Shown here piece by piece: positions 52,157-60,072 of a DNA stretch of 64,000 bases. The stretch is from assembly GCA_964385405.1 (NCBI GenBank), contig CAYLOT010000005.1:1-64000 (forward strand). The letters are read 5' to 3'. The notes below the pieces were generated by a model. The model saw only the letters and a program-made list of their open reading frames with translations. It did not search any database and was not told the DNA's origin. The DNA comes from CAIZGX01 sp964385405. GTDB taxonomy: Bacteria > Bacteroidota > Bacteroidia > Flavobacteriales_D > Sanyastnellaceae. How positions within the stretch are numbered: position 1 is the stretch's first letter; every line of letters starts with the position of its first letter. The translations under genes and the position numbers were made by a program.

Positions 52157-54526
52157 ATGAGTTTGGCAGGCAAAACCGCGGTAAATGACACCGCTAAGCA
52201 AATGTTACTTGACGACTATTTCTTGGCTTGTTTGAGCCGTGAAGCTTCGTTGTTGGGTAGAAAGGAAGTTCTTACTGGAAAAGCCAAATTTGGTATTTTC
52301 GGTGACGGAAAGGAATTGGCGCAAATAGCCATGGCCAAACAATTTCAGAACGGTGATTGGAGATCGGGTTATTACCGCGATCAGACGTTTATGATGGCCA
52401 TTGGGCAGCTTACTGTTCAGCAATATTTCGCGGCGCTCTACGCGCACACAGATACTGAGAAGGAACCGTCTTCAGGTGGAAGACAGATGGGAGGGCATTT
52501 TTCTACACGTGTTTTAGATTCAAACGGAAATTGGAAGAATACGATGGAGATGAAAAATTCATCTTCAGATATTTCGCCGACAGGCGGACAAATGCCTCGA
52601 TTATTGGGATTGGCGCAAGCTTCGAAATACTACAAGGCGAATACTGACCTTCATTCGAGAACGCAGTTTTCAAATAAAGGAAATGAAGTAGCTTTTGGAA
52701 CCATAGGTGATTCAAGCACTTCAGAAGGTTTGTTCTGGGAAACCATGAACGCTTCTGCTGTTTTAGGCGTGCCTATGTGCATGTGTGTTTGGGACAATGG
52801 ATGGGGAATTTCAGTTCCGAAAAAATATCAGACTGCTAAGGAAAGTATCTCGGAATCGTTGAGTGGAATGCAGAGCGAGCCGGGTGAAAGAGGAATAAAA
52901 ATATTCAAGGCGAAGGGTTGGGATTACGCGGAATTGATGCTCAAGTTCGAGCAAGCTGTTAAGCATTCGCGCGCACACCATCAGCCTGTTTTAATTCATG
53001 TTGAAGAAATTACTCAACCGCAAGGGCACAGCACGAGCGGTTCTCACGAGCGTTACAAGACAAAAGATTTGTTGGAATGGTATGAAGAGTTCGATTGTAT
53101 TGTTCAGTTTGGAAAATTCTTGACAGATAAAAAAGTTGCGAAGCAAGAAGAGTTAGACGAGCTGCGCGCGAAAGCAAAAGCGCAAGCACGCGCCGAACAA
53201 CGCGCTGCATGGGACGAATTCCGCGCGCAGATTCAGGCCGACGTGAACGCGGCCATTGCTTTGCTCGAAGCAGCAGGACAATCGGAAGCAGCAGCTTCAT
53301 TGAAAAACAACGGAGAAGCAATTCGCAAAGATGTTTTCGAAGCCATTCGAAAAGTATTGCGCACGGTTCGTGGGCAACACTCCGCTGAAATTCAAAATAT
53401 AAAAAATTGGTTAGCCAGTGCGCAAGAGCGCATGCACAAAGCATACAGCAGCGACCTTTACAGTGAGCGTCATGATTTAGATCGCTCGGTTCCTGTTCAA
53501 TATGCAGGAGATGCGGAAATGGTTGACGGACGCGTTGTGCTTCGCGATTTTTGGGATGCTAAACTTTCCGAAATGCCCGAGGTATTAATCTTCGGTGAAG
53601 ACGTTGGAAAGATTGGCGGAGTGAATCAAACGTGTGAAGGCCTTCAAGAAAAATACGGAGAATTACGCGTGAGCGATACGGGTATTCGCGAAGCAACAAT
53701 CGTTGGACAAGCCATAGGTTTGGCCATGCGCGGACTACGTCCGGTTGCGGAAATTCAATACTTAGACTACATCTACTACGCGCTTCAAATTATGCGCGAC
53801 GATTTAGCTACGGTGCGTTACCGTTCTGCTGGCGGACAGATGGCTCCGGCGATTATTAGCACGCGCGGACACAGATTAGAAGGCATTTGGCACAGCGGAA
53901 GCCCTATGGGTGCTATCATTAGCAGTGTTCGTGGAATGGTGGTGTGTGTTCCAAGGAATATGACACAAGCCGCGGGAATGTATAATAATTTGTTGAAAGG
54001 AAACGATCCTGCTTTGGTGGTTGAGTGTTTGAACGGTTATCGCAAGAAAGAAAAAATGCCAAGCAATCTTTCTGAAATGGTTGTTCCTATTGGTGTTGCA
54101 GAGGTGGTGAAGGTAGGAAGTGATATCACTGTTGTATCGTACGGAAGTACTCTTCACTTGTGTTTGAACGCAGCCGACGAGTTAGCGAACATGGGAATTT
54201 CTGTCGAAGTGGTAGACGCGCAAACGCTTCTTCCATTCGATACAACAGGCGTTTCAGCTTCAAGTGTTCAGAAAACAAATCGCTTGGTTGTGGTAGATGA
54301 AGACGTGGAAGGCGGAGCTTCGGCTTACTTGTTAGATCAAATCATTAACAAACAAGGTTCTTTCAACTACTTAGACGCGCAACCCATAACGGTTACTTCA
54401 AAGCCGCATTTACCGGCCTATTCAACCGATGGCGATTACTTCAGTAAGCCGTCTGTTGACGATATCGTTGAAGCTATTTATGCGGTGATGTCAGAAGGAA
54501 ATCCTGCAAGATTTCCGAGGATTTAG
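52157..54526 (+). CDS. 2-Oxoacid dehydrogenase E1, fused alpha and beta subunits
   Basis: 789 residues from the ATG at 52157. The alpha part (residues about 1-330) has the thiamine diphosphate motif GDSSTSEGLFWETMN with WDNGWGIS. A roughly 120-residue Ala/Arg/Glu-rich helical linker follows (about 53130-53490). The beta part (about 450-789) has IFGEDVGKIGGVNQTCEGL, DTGIREATIVGQAIG and EIQYLDYIYYALQ. It decarboxylates a 2-oxoacid (pyruvate or a branched-chain oxoacid; the substrate cannot be told from sequence) and passes the acyl group to an E2 enzyme encoded elsewhere. The fused alpha/beta form is common in Bacteroidota. It converges on the TonB receptor gene with interlocked stops. Confidence 0.9.
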   Translation: MSLAGKTAVNDTAKQMLLDDYFLACLSREASLLGRKEVLTGKAKFGIFGDGKELAQIAMAKQFQNGDWRSGYYRDQTFMMAIGQLTVQQYFAALYAHTDTEKEPSSGGRQMGGHFSTRVLDSNGNWKNTMEMKNSSSDISPTGGQMPRLLGLAQASKYYKANTDLHSRTQFSNKGNEVAFGTIGDSSTSEGLFWETMNASAVLGVPMCMCVWDNGWGISVPKKYQTAKESISESLSGMQSEPGERGIKIFKAKGWDYAELMLKFEQAVKHSRAHHQPVLIHVEEITQPQGHSTSGSHERYKTKDLLEWYEEFDCIVQFGKFLTDKKVAKQEELDELRAKAKAQARAEQRAAWDEFRAQIQADVNAAIALLEAAGQSEAAASLKNNGEAIRKDVFEAIRKVLRTVRGQHSAEIQNIKNWLASAQERMHKAYSSDLYSERHDLDRSVPVQYAGDAEMVDGRVVLRDFWDAKLSEMPEVLIFGEDVGKIGGVNQTCEGLQEKYGELRVSDTGIREATIVGQAIGLAMRGLRPVAEIQYLDYIYYALQIMRDDLATVRYRSAGGQMAPAIISTRGHRLEGIWHSGSPMGAIISSVRGMVVCVPRNMTQAAGMYNNLLKGNDPALVVECLNGYRKKEKMPSNLSEMVVPIGVAEVVKVGSDITVVSYGSTLHLCLNAADELANMGISVEVVDAQTLLPFDTTGVSASSVQKTNRLVVVDEDVEGGASAYLLDQIINKQGSFNYLDAQPITVTSKPHLPAYSTDGDYFSKPSVDDIVEAIYAVMSEGNPARFPRI

Positions 54527-56943
54527 AAATCATAAATAATTCCAAAAGCAGGAATAATGCTTCCATTCACATTCGGAATGAGAATCGGAATTCCGTTGCT
54601 TCCATCTGCACGCAAGGCTTGTCCGTCAGTAGTGGCGAAACCACTGTTGTCGGCATTGCGTTGGAACGAATAAAGGTCTTGGCTGTAGCTCTTCGCGTTG
54701 GTGGCGTTTTGAATGTCTATGAAGAAGTCAAGTGAGGATTTCTTGAAGTTTATCTTCTTGTCGATACGAATATCTAACTGGTTGAAGACCGGCAAGCGCT
54801 GACTGTTCAGCTGCGTAAAATCGAACGATCCTGTTCCAAGCGTTACATAATTCAATTGCGAAGAGGTCATGTCGTAAGGCGTGTAAGGCGCGCCACCTGC
54901 AAGTCTGTACTTGACACCAAGTTCATATCCGTTCTTGAATTTCTTTCCGAAAATAACAGAAAGCAAATGTCTGTTGTCCCATGCTGAAGGTGCGTAGGTT
55001 CCATTCGCTCCAGTGAATTCACTTTTGAAGAAGGTGTAGGAAGCGGTTAAGAAATAGGACTTCGTGAATTTTTGTTGAAGGAATAATTCGAATCCATACG
55101 CACGTCCTTCCCCACTAGAAGTTACAGCTTCATTTCCAATTGCGCCATAGACAGAACCTTGGTTAGCAAGTGAAACACCGGTGATTACTGAAACCGGATA
55201 ATTGCTGTATTGCTTGTAGAATCCTTCAGCCGTGATTCTTAAACTGTTCTTTGGAAGGAACTCAAATCCGTATACGTAGTGATCGCACAAGATGTAGTCG
55301 CTATCGCGATTGACTGATCTTCCGTCTTGCTTGAATCCAAGCACAGTGTATACCGGTAGCTTCGCATATCTTCCAACAGAAGCATTCATGTTCCACTTTT
55401 CGTTGATAGCAAATGATGCCGCTATACGCGGAGAGAGCGCGTTTAACGGATTGTTTCCAGTTGTGGTGAATGTGTTCATGTCGGTGCGAATTCCGCCCGT
55501 TAATGAAAGCCTTTCGCCAAACATCTTTTTATTTATTGAAACAAATGCACCGTAACGTGCGAAGTCGATGGCGTTATAGAATGAAAGATTGATTTGCGGA
55601 ACAATAACAGCCCCTGTGCTATCTGAAATGGCGGGAGCAAGTCGCGTGAAGAAATCGTTGTTGTATTTCACATATTGTGCAGACAATCCGTAGATTATTT
55701 TCCAATCGCCGAAGAACTTATTTACTTCCCAACGCAACTTGTTTTCGATTTCTTGGCTAATACTTTTCAAGGTTCTACGCGACTCGTTTTCTACGTCGTT
55801 GTCTTCGAAACGATCGAGTCTATTTTCGAACATGTTTCGACTTAAACTTAAATTGTAGTAACCATTATCGAGGGTGTGTTTCAGCGTGAAACCAACGGTA
55901 TAGTTCCATTGATTGATATTCGGATTCGAACGGATGATGTATTCTTTCGTTGGATCTGATGTCTTTGGAACGGCAAATGAGAATTCATCGATTGCACCCA
56001 AACCGATTGCTGTTAACGTGTTTTTCTTGTTGAGTTGTGTGTTGATTTTGTATTGAAAATCCCAGTAGTTCGGACGAATCGGAAGATCGATTAGCGCGAA
56101 GAAATACTGCAAGTATGAACGTCGAACCGAAGCTAAGAATGTGGTATTCTTTCCAATAGGACCTTCTAGCGTGCCCGCCACTTCTGTGCTTGAGACACGA
56201 CCGTTTCCTTTAATGTGTTGTGCGTTTCCGTTTCTCTGTTTGAATTGTAGAACAGAAGAAAGGGCGTTGTCGTATTTCGCATTGAAGCTACTGCTATTCA
56301 GGGTAGCCGTTTCAATGAAGCTTACGTTAATAATTCCTTGTGGTCCTCCGGATGATCCTTGCGTGCTGAAGTGGTTGATTTGTGGAACTTCAATTCCATC
56401 TAAATAATAAACGTTTTCACTAGGCGCTCCTCCACGAATAAGTAAGTCGTTTCTTTCTCCGGCACCGGATAAACCACCAACACCAGGAAGCGCTTGAATT
56501 ACTCTTGAGATGTCGAAATTTCCACCCGGATTGCTTCTAATTTCTTCTGCAGTAAGGCTTTGCACGCTAAGTGGCGTCTCTGTTGCTTTTCCGTAGGTGT
56601 AACGTTTAATCTCGAGCGTGTTTAATTGCTCGCTACTTCGTTCCAATTCAACAGTGAACGTATTTGTATTTCCATTTGTAACAACTACATTAAACAGATT
56701 GGTTGGAAGGAAATTCAACAAAGAAATTTTCACGTTGTAGGTTCCCGGTTGAATTTTTTCAATGAAAAATTTTCCATCTACATCGGAAACAGCGCCCAAC
56801 GAGGTGTTTTCTAACACAATGGTGGCGCCGACTAGCGGAGTTTGGGCATTTTTGTCAATGACTACACCAGAGATACTTCCGTTTTGTGCGGAAACAATAG
56901 AACAGGCAATGATTGCAATGAAAATGAAGAGAGAACGCAACAT
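54523..56943 (-). CDS. TonB-dependent outer-membrane receptor
   Basis: 806 residues, complete. Signal peptide (IACSIVSAQ), a carboxypeptidase-regulatory-like domain (residues about 22-108: GVVIDKNAQTPLVGATI, DVDGKFFIEKIQPGTY), a plug domain (about 115-230: LLIRGGAPSENVYYLDGIEV), then a 22-stranded-type barrel ending in the terminal aromatic residue (IIPAFGIIYDF). No SusD partner is adjacent, so it is not a classical glycan-uptake pair; the substrate is unknown. Energy would come from TonB-ExbB-ExbD, and exbB/exbD homologues lie 2 kb away. It is 45 bases downstream of the DUF4349 gene and may share its transcript. Confidence 0.93.
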   Translation of the reverse strand: MLRSLFIFIAIIACSIVSAQNGSISGVVIDKNAQTPLVGATIVLENTSLGAVSDVDGKFFIEKIQPGTYNVKISLLNFLPTNLFNVVVTNGNTNTFTVELERSSEQLNTLEIKRYTYGKATETPLSVQSLTAEEIRSNPGGNFDISRVIQALPGVGGLSGAGERNDLLIRGGAPSENVYYLDGIEVPQINHFSTQGSSGGPQGIINVSFIETATLNSSSFNAKYDNALSSVLQFKQRNGNAQHIKGNGRVSSTEVAGTLEGPIGKNTTFLASVRRSYLQYFFALIDLPIRPNYWDFQYKINTQLNKKNTLTAIGLGAIDEFSFAVPKTSDPTKEYIIRSNPNINQWNYTVGFTLKHTLDNGYYNLSLSRNMFENRLDRFEDNDVENESRRTLKSISQEIENKLRWEVNKFFGDWKIIYGLSAQYVKYNNDFFTRLAPAISDSTGAVIVPQINLSFYNAIDFARYGAFVSINKKMFGERLSLTGGIRTDMNTFTTTGNNPLNALSPRIAASFAINEKWNMNASVGRYAKLPVYTVLGFKQDGRSVNRDSDYILCDHYVYGFEFLPKNSLRITAEGFYKQYSNYPVSVITGVSLANQGSVYGAIGNEAVTSSGEGRAYGFELFLQQKFTKSYFLTASYTFFKSEFTGANGTYAPSAWDNRHLLSVIFGKKFKNGYELGVKYRLAGGAPYTPYDMTSSQLNYVTLGTGSFDFTQLNSQRLPVFNQLDIRIDKKINFKKSSLDFFIDIQNATNAKSYSQDLYSFQRNADNSGFATTDGQALRADGSNGIPILIPNVNGSIIPAFGIIYDF

Positions 56944-56988
56944 GATTTTCCTAAGTTTATTTTGAAAACAAAGGAAATACAGATTTGT

Positions 56989-57735
56989 TTATCCGCGAAC
57001 GAATAACCAACCAATGCCTTTTCCAATACCAACGAAAAGGTATCCGAGTGGACCGAGCTTTTGTTTCTGATTTACGCTAACAGTAAGGGTTGAGAAGCGA
57101 ACGTCGTGTTCCATCTTAATCATTTGTCCGCGGAGCTGATCTATCTCAGTGTTCAAACGTTCCAATTCTTTTTCCACCTTTAGCGCTGCTTCAACGTTTT
57201 CTGCTTTTGCTAATAATTCGAGGTAACGTGTGCGAGCTTTTTCAGCATTGTCGAGACGAATTTTAATGTCGGCGTAGTTGTCTGAAACGTCTGTTGTTGA
57301 AACACTCTTGCTCGTAAGTTTTCCTAATTTCGATACTTGAGCAATGGTTCCATCTAACTTTTCAGATTCAATGCGAATGGTAATTCGGTAGTTGCTTTTG
57401 CTGACCACATAACCTTTTTGTTCTGCTGCAATGCGTGTGATTTGCGAGATAGTGGTATCAGAATTTTTAACGGTTATTCCCATGTTCGCGTTGTACACCA
57501 ACATTTTCGGACCGCTGTATTCCGTTTTTGAATTAAAGTCGCTATAGCTTTTTCTTTCTTCAGAATCTAGTTTGCCATTGGCATTGGCGTATAGAGCGTC
57601 AGCCTGGACTTCAAACGCTCCATTGGTATTGTTATCGTAATCATATGCCGCTGATTTTTCGTAGGCGCAAGAAGTGAGAAAAGTCGAAGCAAATAGAACG
57701 GTTGCAAACAGGAAGGGAATACTCGTTAAACGCAT
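56989..57735 (-). CDS. DUF4349 domain lipoprotein
   Basis: 248 residues. Lipoprotein signal with lipobox FLTSC (Cys23). Residues about 75-220 are the DUF4349 domain (NANMGITVKNSDTTISQI, GYVVSKSNYR) with a long coiled coil (NAEKARTRYLELLAKAENVEAAL). A C-terminal hydrophobic segment (GYLFVGIGKGIGWLF) would let it anchor in a second membrane or associate in the membrane. The function of the family is unknown. It is divergent from the amino acid dehydrogenase gene, with overlapping promoters. Confidence 0.85.
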   Translation of the reverse strand: MRLTSIPFLFATVLFASTFLTSCAYEKSAAYDYDNNTNGAFEVQADALYANANGKLDSEERKSYSDFNSKTEYSGPKMLVYNANMGITVKNSDTTISQITRIAAEQKGYVVSKSNYRITIRIESEKLDGTIAQVSKLGKLTSKSVSTTDVSDNYADIKIRLDNAEKARTRYLELLAKAENVEAALKVEKELERLNTEIDQLRGQMIKMEHDVRFSTLTVSVNQKQKLGPLGYLFVGIGKGIGWLFVRG

Positions 57736-57744
57736 GTTTTGTGT

Positions 57745-57752
57745 TAGTTTTG
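57745..57752 (+). promoter_or_regulatory. -7 promoter element for the dehydrogenase operon
   Basis: TAGTTTTG (TAnnTTTG), 22 bases before the ATG. It faces the minus-strand element at 57759 so that both transcripts would overlap by a few bases. Confidence 0.5.
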
Positions 57753-57758
57753 TGAAGT

Positions 57759-57766
57759 CAAAATTA
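57759..57766 (-). promoter_or_regulatory. -7 promoter element for the DUF4349 gene
   Basis: The minus strand reads TAATTTTG (TAnnTTTG), 23 bases before the ATG at 57735. Confidence 0.5.
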
Positions 57767-57774
57767 ACAAGAGA

Positions 57775-59010
57775 ATGAAGGATTTATTATCGAAGTACGA
57801 AAATAAGAAACCGGAAGTCGTTTTTGAATGGAACGATCCGTTTACAGAAGCGCAGGGGTGGGTAGTTATAAATTCATTGCGTGGTGGTGCTGCAGGTGGT
57901 GGAACCCGCATGAGAGCTGGCTTAGATAAGCACGAGGTGTTGTCTCTTGCTAAAACAATGGAAGTGAAATTCACGGTAAGCGGACCGCAAATTGGCGGTG
58001 CGAAGAGTGGAATTAATTTTAATCCGGCCGATCCTCGAAAGAAAGAAGTTCTTCAACGATGGTATGCTGCGGTTACACCGTTACTGAAACATTACTACGG
58101 AACAGGTGGTGATTTGAATGTAGACGAGATTCACGAGGTTATACCTATGACTGAAGAATGCGGTGTTTGGCATCCGCAAGAAGGTGTATTCAATGGGCAT
58201 TTCATGCCAACGGAAGCTCAGAAGGTTAAGCGCATTGGAAATTTGAGAAGAGGAGTAGTGAGCATCATTGAAGACGAGAAGTTTTCTCCAGATGTGAACA
58301 TGAAATTTAAAGTAGCCGACATGATTACGGGTTATGGAGTTGCTGAAAGTGTTCGTCATTTTTTCGAAATATGGAAAAACGAAAAGAGCCTTGTAGGCAA
58401 GAAGGTGATCGTTCAAGGTTGGGGAAATGTAGGTGCGGCTGCTGCTTTTTACATGAGCCAAGCTGGCGCTTCAGTTGTTGGAATTATAGACAGAAATGGC
58501 GGATTGATTAACGAAAACGGCTTGTCATTTGAAGAGATTCGCACGTTGTTTTTGAATCGTGTGAACAACACGTTGGTTGCTGAAGGCATGCTTTCGTTCG
58601 AAGAAATCAATGCGAAGATCTGGGATCTTCAAGCCGATGTATTTCTTCCGTGCGCAGCTTCACGCTTGGTGAGTCAAGAGCAAGCAGAGCGCATGCACAA
58701 GGCAGGCGTTTCGGTTATTGCCTGTGGAGCGAATGTTCCGTTTGCGGATCAGCAAATTTTTTACGGACCTATTTCAGAATGGTGCGATGCGCATTTCAGT
58801 GTTGTTCCAGACTTCATTGCGAACTGCGGAATGGCAAGAGTATTTGCTTATTTGATGAGCGATGCTGAGGTAGACATTTCTGATGAAGGAATTTTTTCTG
58901 ACACATCAAAAATTATTCGCGATGCGCTGAAGAATGTTCATCAACAAGGAAGAGAAGAGCAATTCGTTTCGAAGCATGCTTTTGAAATTGCATTAAAAAA
59001 ATTAGTTTAA
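57775..59010 (+). CDS. Glu/Leu/Phe/Val family amino acid dehydrogenase
   Basis: 411 residues. It oxidatively deaminates an amino acid to its 2-oxoacid with NAD(P). The catalytic Lys region GGAKSGINFNP is at residues about 74-84, and the dinucleotide-binding loop is VQGWGNVGAAAA at about 217. The conserved VPDFIANCGM is near the C-terminus. Whether the substrate is glutamate or a branched-chain amino acid cannot be decided. One base separates its stop from the exbB start. Confidence 0.92.
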   Translation: MKDLLSKYENKKPEVVFEWNDPFTEAQGWVVINSLRGGAAGGGTRMRAGLDKHEVLSLAKTMEVKFTVSGPQIGGAKSGINFNPADPRKKEVLQRWYAAVTPLLKHYYGTGGDLNVDEIHEVIPMTEECGVWHPQEGVFNGHFMPTEAQKVKRIGNLRRGVVSIIEDEKFSPDVNMKFKVADMITGYGVAESVRHFFEIWKNEKSLVGKKVIVQGWGNVGAAAAFYMSQAGASVVGIIDRNGGLINENGLSFEEIRTLFLNRVNNTLVAEGMLSFEEINAKIWDLQADVFLPCAASRLVSQEQAERMHKAGVSVIACGANVPFADQQIFYGPISEWCDAHFSVVPDFIANCGMARVFAYLMSDAEVDISDEGIFSDTSKIIRDALKNVHQQGREEQFVSKHAFEIALKKLV

Positions 59011-59011
59011 G

Positions 59012-59668
59012 ATGATCTATTTACAAGCCGCACCGGAAGGAGCAACCTATGAGAAATCGTTGGATTTAATTGGACTTATCTTCAAGGGAGGATGGGTAAT
59101 GATACCGCTCTTGCTTCTCTCTATTTTAACGATTGTTATTGTAATTGAACGCTACCTTTTTTTGGGAAAACAGGGTGTGGGGAAGAAGAACAATTTCGAA
59201 GGGTTTTTAGCGGCTTTAAAAGTTGGAAACAACAAAGAAGCCATGCGTTTGTGTGAGGAAGACAATGCCGCATGGTCACGCATTTTCCAATATGCAGCGC
59301 TAACCGAAATCTCTGGTGACGAGCAGGAGAAATTAATGGAGCAAGCTGCAAATGTTGAAGTGGCTTATTTAGAAAGAAGATTGAACGTATTATCTATTGT
59401 TGCAGGAGTAGCGCCATTGTTGGGATTCATAGGAACCATTGCGGGAGTAATTACAATCTTCTTTGATATTTCAACCACAGCAGATATTAGTATCGGAGTA
59501 ATTTCGGAAGGTCTTTACCAGAAGATGGTTTCTTCTGCAGCTGGATTGGTGGTTGGAATTATTGCCTTCGTGTTTTATCAGTTGCTTCAAAATTCTGTAG
59601 ATAAGTTTGTTGCACAAATGGAGGAGTATTCTCTTCAACTTAAAACATTATTCCTTCAAGGAAAATGA
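59012..59668 (+). CDS. exbB: MotA/TolQ/ExbB proton channel family protein
   Basis: 218 residues. Three membrane helices: one near residue 30-50 (VMIPLLLLSILTIVIVIERY) and two after residue 125 (APLLGFIGTIAGVITIFF, GLVVGIIAFVFYQL), with a cytoplasmic loop between. This is the TolQ/ExbB pattern of ion-channel subunits that energise TonB or Tol. It overlaps exbD by 4 bases (ATGA). The symbol follows the ExbB/ExbD pair; a TolQ role cannot be excluded. Confidence 0.88.
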   Translation: MIYLQAAPEGATYEKSLDLIGLIFKGGWVMIPLLLLSILTIVIVIERYLFLGKQGVGKKNNFEGFLAALKVGNNKEAMRLCEEDNAAWSRIFQYAALTEISGDEQEKLMEQAANVEVAYLERRLNVLSIVAGVAPLLGFIGTIAGVITIFFDISTTADISIGVISEGLYQKMVSSAAGLVVGIIAFVFYQLLQNSVDKFVAQMEEYSLQLKTLFLQGK

Positions 59669-60072
59669 ATATAAAAAGAAGAAAGAAAAGAGGTGCTGTT
59701 GTAAACACGCATGCGCTGAACGACATTATGTTCTTCTTGCTTTTGTTTTTTCTTATTCTTTCTACGTTGGCGAATCCGAATGTGATTAAAGTGCTTTTGC
59801 CTGAAGCTGGCGAGACGCAGCAACGTGAACCGAAGAAGTCTTTACAATTGGCCGTAGATGAATATCACGTTTATTATCTCGACGGTGAAAAAATGAGTGT
59901 TGAGCAATTGGGTCAGCGATTGGAATACATTGGAAAAACTTTCCCGGAGAGCACTTGTTCCATTTCAATGGATCGGAATTTACCTGTTCAAGATTTGGTG
60001 GAAGTGATGCAGTTGGGCGCGAAGAGCGACATTCGCATGTATTTGAAAACAACGAAAGAGGAAGGACAATGA
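59665..60072 (+). CDS. exbD: ExbD/TolR biopolymer transport protein
   Basis: 135 residues. A basic cytoplasmic start (MNIKRRKKRGAVVNTHALNDIMFFLLLFF) leads into a single membrane helix carrying the conserved Asp20 of the proton path (ALNDIMFF). A periplasmic domain follows (EYHVYYLDGEKMSVEQL, CSISMDRNLPVQDLVEVM). It partners ExbB. Its stop overlaps the nhaD start (ATGA), so all four genes from the dehydrogenase onward are tightly coupled. Confidence 0.88.
   Translation: MNIKRRKKRGAVVNTHALNDIMFFLLLFFLILSTLANPNVIKVLLPEAGETQQREPKKSLQLAVDEYHVYYLDGEKMSVEQLGQRLEYIGKTFPESTCSISMDRNLPVQDLVEVMQLGAKSDIRMYLKTTKEEGQ

Noticed and set aside
59955..60068. N-terminal extension of nhaD
   Set aside because: It lies wholly within exbD in another frame; the ATG overlapping the exbD stop is the expected coupled start.
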